Shown here: in pieces, positions 59,689-64,000 of the stretch | Layout: every line of letters begins with the position of its first letter | How positions within the stretch are numbered: the first letter of the stretch is position 1 | Assembly: GCA_038503065.1 (NCBI GenBank) | Contig: JBCAMK010000012.1 | Span: forward strand, 1,550,001 to 1,614,000 | Reading direction: 5' to 3' | Length of the DNA: 64,000 nucleotides | Source: Paragyromitra xinjiangensis | Taxonomy: Eukaryota; Ascomycota; Pezizomycetes; Pezizales; Discinaceae | Position numbers and translations under genes: made by a program | The notes under the pieces: model-generated | The model's input: the letters and a program-made list of their open reading frames with translations, nothing else | The model's database searches: none | Told to the model about the DNA's origin: nothing

Positions 59689-62600
59689 ATGGAACCTCCA
59701 CCATCCAGACCAAGCCCAAACTGGGAAGCAGAATACAAAGCCCGTCAATATAAACCGGCGGAATGGGAGAACCACCGTAACACTTTCACAACGCTTTATC
59801 TGAACGAGGGAAATAAGCTTGCCGAAGTGAGAAAAACAATGGCCGAAGAACATGGCTTTTACGCAACGTAAGTGCAATTCTCAATCTATTCATTGCATTT
59901 AATGCCTTAATTTTTGAAAAAATCTAACCTTCGATGAACACTCAGCGAAAGACAGTGGAAACTAAAGATTACGAAATGGGACCTGGGGAAGAAAGTAGAT
60001 CAAAAGACAGCGTTGGTTATGCTGCAGATCCAAAGGAAAAGGAAGCTCGAAAGCGGGAAGTCGACAAACTTTACATTCAAAGGCCGGCCGGTAAAAGAGG
60101 AAAATCTCGAGCGCTCGCGCAAGAGGTTGAAGGAGAGTGACCAACCTATAGAGCCTTATTCTTCCGTAGGTAAGCTTGATAAGCTTGAATGTGAGTCGCC
60201 GGCGGGGTTAAAGACTATACTAACGTTATGTCTTCCTAGCTACGCCGCTACACGTCCAGTATTGTACTCCGGTGTACAACCCAGGAACACCCAGCGTATA
60301 CGGCACTCCGATGGGCGGCAACACGCCTTATGGGTATATGGAGTACGAGACCCCAGCGTATAATCCAGGAACACCCAGCGTGTATGGCACACCGATGAGC
60401 GACAGTACGTTTCATGAGCCTATGGAGTATCAGACTCCAACGTATAATCCAGGGACGCCCAGCGAGTATGGCACTGCGATGGGCGGCGACACACCCCGCA
60501 GCTTTATTGAGGATCGGAATTCAACATACAATCTAGGGACACCTAGCGAGGATGGCGCTCCCAATGCCGAAAACACACTTCATGAAGTTACTGAGGTTGT
60601 TCCTTTCACTTATCCGGAATCGTTCTGGGTACAAGATATGAATACACACGGGCCAAGTCAAGAAAACAAACAGCCCTCCACTCGAGAAGAAACCCGTGGT
60701 GGGGGTGTGGGAAACTCCTTCCCTGGAAAATATCCGATTATCGATGTTGCTCTCGAAAGACTCAACAATAACTCTACCAACAATGCGCATCAGCAAATCT
60801 CGCCTTTAGAAGCGGAAGACTCTGGGATTCAGTTGTATGAACGCCACTCTCTGTCTCTAGACTACGTAACTTCCGAAGGGTCTATCAATTCCCCGGGGCC
60901 CATACTCCACTCCTCGGAATTACCTTTAGGATTAAATGGCACCCCGAAATCTCCGGATGCTGTCCCACAGCTGCAGGTTCCTTACCAAAGCTCTCTACAT
61001 GGAGACCTGTCAATAGACATGTCCGCGACTGCGGAGGAGCGACAACAACGGAGAGAAGAGAAACAAAGAGCATTGTGTCTAGCAGCGGCTGAAGGGGATG
61101 AGGCAGGTGTTCAACGACTGCTACTCGATCGAGGAATAAGGGTCTCAGCCTCGGATGGAGATGGGCGGATACCACTACACCGAGCAGCGGAAAGGGGGCA
61201 TGAAGGGGTAGTCCGTTTACTACTCGAGAAGGGGGCGGACGTCTCAGCTACGGGCGGGCCCTGGGCAGCACTACACCTGGCGGCGGAGAGGGGGCATGAA
61301 GCGGTGGTCAAGTTGCTACTTGAGAAGGGGGCAGACGTCTCAGCTCGCGACGGATACCGGAAGGAGACAGCACTACACCCGGCGGCGAAGGGAGGGCATG
61401 AAACGGTGGTCAAGTTGCTACTTGAAAAGGGAGCGGACGTCTCAGCTCGCGGATACCGGGAGGGGACAGCACTACATCTGGCGGCGGAGAGAGGGCATGA
61501 AGCTGTGGTCAAGTTGCTACTTGAGAAGGGAGCGGACGTCTCAGCTCGCACCAGATCTGCGAAGAAGACAGCATTACATCTGGCGGCGAAGGGTGGGCAT
61601 GAAGCTGTGGTCAAGTTACTACTTGAGAAGGGAGCTGACGTCTCAGCTTGCGGCGGATACCGGGAGAGGACAGCACTACATCTGGCGGCGAAGGGTGGGC
61701 ATGAAGCGGTGGTCAAGTTGCTACTCGAGGAGGGAGCGGACGTCTCAGCTTGCACCAGATACTGGGAAGAGACAGCACTAGGCCTGGCGGCGAAGGGAGG
61801 GCATGAAGCGGTGGTCAAGTTGCTACTTGAGAAGGGGGCAGACGTCTCGGCTACGAGCGAGTCCCGGGCAGCACTACACCTGGCGGCGGAGAGGGGGCAT
61901 GAAGCGGTGGTCAAGTTGCTACTTGAGAAGGGGGCAGACGTCTCAGCTACGAGCGGGTCCCGGGCAGCACTACACCTGGCGGCGGAGAGGGGGCATGAAG
62001 CGGTGGTCAAGTTGCTACTGGAGAAGGGAGCGGACGTCTCAGCTCACGCCGGATCCTGGGAAGAGACAGCACTACACCTGGCGGCGGAGAGGGGGCATGA
62101 AGCGGTGGTCAAGTTGCTACTTGAGAAGGGAGCGGACGTCTCAGCTTGCAGCGCATACCGGGGGAGGACAGCACTACACCGAGCGGCGAAGGGTGGACAT
62201 GAAGTGGTGGTCAAGTTGCTACTTGAGGAGGGAGCGGACGTTTCAGCTCGCACCGGGCACTGGGAAGAAGAAGAGACAGCACTGCACTTGGCGGCGAAGG
62301 GTGGACATGAAGCGGTGGCCAAGTTGCTACTTGAGAAGGGAGCGGACGTCTCAGCTCGCACCGGATACTGGGGAGGCTGTAACCAGACAGCACTACACTT
62401 CGCGGCGAATGGAGGGCATGATACGATGGTCAAGTTGCTACTTGAGAAGGGAGCGGACGTCTTAGCTCGAAATCGCTATGGAGATGCAACATTGCACAGG
62501 GCGGCGGAGAGAGGGCATGAAGCGGTGGTCCAGTTGCTACTTGAGAAGGGAGCTGACGTCTCAGCTCGCGGCGGATACCGGGAGAGGACAGCACTGCATC

Positions 62601-62779
62601 TGGCGGCGAAGGGTGGGCATGAAGCTGTGGTCAAGTTGCTACTGGAGAAGGGAGCGGACGTCTCAGCTCGAGATCGCGATGGAAATGTAACATTGCACCT
62701 GGCGGCGGAGGGTGGGCATGAAGCGGTGGTCAAGTTGCTACTTGAGAAGGGAGTGGACACCTTGGCTGCAGGAAGTTGA
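59689..62779 (+). CDS. Clr5-domain ankyrin-repeat protein 2, near-identical repeat array
   Basis: Exons are 59689-59867, 59946-60169 and 60240-62779, giving about 980 aa. It is a paralogue of the gene at 44622, with the same start context (MEP...), Clr5 domain (EWENHRNTFTTLYL; EEHGFYAT joined to ERQWKLKITKWDLGKK), a shared segment FKGRPVKEENLERSRKRLK, and both intron positions. Residues about 145-255 hold four units like YNPGTPSVYGTPM, absent from the paralogue. From about residue 413 there are 17 ankyrin repeats (ALHLAAERGHEAVVKLLLEK then GADVSA). The helical parts are nearly identical at DNA level. The loop between repeats varies in sequence and length (units of 32-37 residues). The frame stops at a TGA (62777), after which further in-frame ankyrin-like sequence continues. 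The function is unknown; a variable binding surface is inferred. Confidence 0.88.
60275..60560 (+). repeat. Coding repeat, YNPGTPS-x-YGTPM units (4)
   Basis: Four units of about 87-90 bp encode YNPGTPSVYGTPM, YNPGTPSVYGTPM, YNPGTPSEYGTAM and YNLGTPSEDGAPN, each followed by a variable Gly/Asp-Thr segment. The last unit is the most diverged. Confidence 0.85.
61070..62776 (+). repeat. Near-identical ankyrin-coding tandem array
   Basis: About 17 units of 96-111 bp. A core of about 80 bp (for example GTGGTCAAGTTGCTACTTGA) is almost unchanged in most units, while the segment after GACGTCTCAGCT differs from unit to unit in both sequence and length. All length changes are multiples of three. Confidence 0.9.
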
Positions 62780-62908
62780 GAAGGGAAGACAGCACTGTAC
62801 CTGGCGGCAGAGAGAGGGCATGGAGCGGTGGTCCAGTTACTACTTGAGAAGGGGGCAATCTCGTGTGGAAAGACAGCACTATACCCATTAGCGTGGAGGG
62901 AGCACTAA
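62780..62908 (+). pseudogene. In-frame ankyrin continuation after the stop codon
   Basis: Directly after the TGA of ANK gene 2 the same frame stays open for 42 codons. It encodes one recognisable further repeat (ALYLAAERGHGAVVQLLLEK) and the start of another (ALYPLAWREH) before TAA. It therefore looks like a former C-terminus cut off by a recent stop. Confidence 0.7.
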
Positions 62909-63830
62909 AGGTAGTTTAGTTGTCACCCATGGCAGATCAAATGTCGGTACCTATTTCAAATTCCAATATATTTCCTATTACCTCTTATCTTAGCGATTGA
63001 ACATGTCTTATGAGTTTGGAAAGCCTTAGTTACAGCATAGGTGCTGACGGGGCTGCTACAATCCGTCGCTTTATTAGTCCTTGGAACTGTTATTAGAGAT
63101 GAGGTGCCGTTGAATTAAACCCTAGAGATATGAGTGGTCTGTACCCAGAATCTATGTTGTTAACGTACATATTTACAGGGTCTACGGCATTGGCGGCCCG
63201 CTCAGTGGGTGACATGTAATTAGGAGTATCTATGTATACCATGTGATTGAAAAGTTGTTTTCTACATAGACCAATAGATGCCACTATCGAGAGAATGGGT
63301 TCGGGTGTTTTGTTCCGCGGCGGCAAAGGCCCCGATCGATGAAGTAATGTAGCTCTTTTGGTGTCCATTTGCTGCTTCTAATTATGCTAGAACATCCATT
63401 AACTATTCTGGGTACGGAGGTCTTGGTTGGGCTTTCCTCGTTATGATTGGAAAAAATATGACACGCTGCTCTGCATCGCATCGAAGTGCTGAAGCGTAGT
63501 AAGCTGTCCGGCAGAGAGAAAATTGCCTGGGCAGAAATAAGGCTTAGGGTATAGAGTTTATACCACGCAAGACCGCCGCGTTTCTGGGACGTGCTGCGGT
63601 GTTACCATGCTTTATTGGATTGATAACATAGCGCAGAATCGTTCATGCACCGTACTTTGGTCACCAGCCAGTGAATGTGAACCTAGCGTTAGGCACCTGG
63701 TTCACTGGAACAAAGGTACGCTGCAGAGGCCATGTTACACTGAGCTTGATTGAACCTCAGCCTCGTTCAAGAGGTCTGATTCTAGACGTACGACAACTCT
63801 CATCGACATTTTTCAGCCAGGCGTGATGAG
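62909..63830. other. 3' flank of ANK gene 2, no gene
   Basis: About 0.9 kb. An imperfect inverted repeat near 63651-63723 (CGTACTTTG / CAAAGGTACG) may be a decayed small element. No coding gene is supported. Confidence 0.35.
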
Positions 63831-63837
63831 TATAAAT
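63831..63837 (+). promoter_or_regulatory. Candidate TATA box near the right edge
   Basis: TATAAAT followed by a C/T-rich leader running to the window end. An ATG at 63842 opens a frame to position 64000, but it lies too close to the TATA to be an obvious start. A gene probably begins beyond the window. Confidence 0.3.
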
Positions 63838-64000
63838 CACCATGTCCGCATCCTACTCCTCTCGCATCACCAACTTCCTCCACTTCCCAGCATTGCCTCT
63901 CTCTTCTCTAAAAAAAACGGAAAACGGAAAAAAACTATCTACCTGCTTCTTCCGATATCCACCTGCGCTATCCGATCTCGTCTATAGTTGCACACTCAAC

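Noticed and set aside
61111..62010. Long minus-strand open frame (299 codons) opposite the ankyrin array
   Set aside because: It mirrors the ankyrin repeat period and exists only because the sense codons of a near-identical repeat lack reverse-strand stops.
61296..62465. Plus-strand frames opposite in phase in the ankyrin array (KRWSSCYLRR-type repeats)
   Set aside because: Frame-shifted reading of the same repeats; no start context and no homology.
63651..63723. Imperfect inverted repeat near the right edge
   Set aside because: The arms are short and interrupted, with no clear TA ends; too weak to call an element.
63842..64000. Open frame running off the right edge
   Set aside because: It starts 5 bp after a candidate TATA box, so it is more likely 5' leader than coding.

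Overview
The window is nuclear DNA of a filamentous ascomycete (Pezizomycotina-like). The evidence is the many short GT-AG introns (about 48-160 bp), a fungal fused aminodeoxychorismate synthase, a fungal DUF3684-type HATPase protein, two Clr5-domain ankyrin proteins, and a kinesin-light-chain-type TPR array. The mix of highly repetitive TPR and ankyrin proteins with many small TA-flanked inverted-repeat elements recalls Pezizomycetes (truffle relatives), but that placement is an impression and was not tested. Exons were assembled by hand from reading frames and splice consensus.

Layout. 1-13 kb: a cytochrome P450 (minus), a long gene-free gap, a Bmt2-type 25S rRNA methyltransferase (plus), an intact 179-bp miniature inverted-repeat element, and ER glucosidase I (GH63, minus), which has a suspect splice junction. 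13-25 kb: an unknown protein with an RG-rich tail, a 257-aa unknown protein with a hydrophobic N-terminus and a low-complexity tail, a second miniature element, and a five-exon, about 1,275-aa TPR-repeat protein ending in two transmembrane segments. 25-33 kb: aminodeoxychorismate synthase (minus), an RWD-RBR E3 ubiquitin ligase (plus), an intron-containing tRNA-Leu(CAA), and a small secreted protein (minus). 33-44 kb: a gene-poor stretch, a seven-exon, about 1,737-aa HATPase/DUF3684 gene (minus), and a cluster of miniature elements inserted into each other. 44-64 kb: two paralogous Clr5-ankyrin genes 12 kb apart, separated by a gene-poor stretch holding a short C2H2 zinc-finger gene and several more miniature elements.

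How the parts relate. The housekeeping genes (rRNA methylation, N-glycan trimming, folate/PABA synthesis, ubiquitin ligation, tRNA) are interspersed and show no operon-like or biosynthetic-cluster logic. The accessory layer is more interesting. Three large proteins (TPR, ANK-1, ANK-2) carry tandem repeat arrays. In TPR and ANK-2 the repeats are nearly identical at DNA level, and in ANK-2 the differences fall mainly in the loop between repeats. This is the pattern expected of a fast-evolving recognition surface. No NACHT/NB-ARC ATPase was seen in any of them, so they are not complete NLRs as read here.

Mobile DNA. At least nine TA-bounded inverted-repeat elements of 0.13-0.34 kb are visible and none has coding capacity. 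Two families end in TA-CAGT, as Tc1/mariner/pogo elements do. No full-length transposase, CRISPR array or replication origin was recognised.
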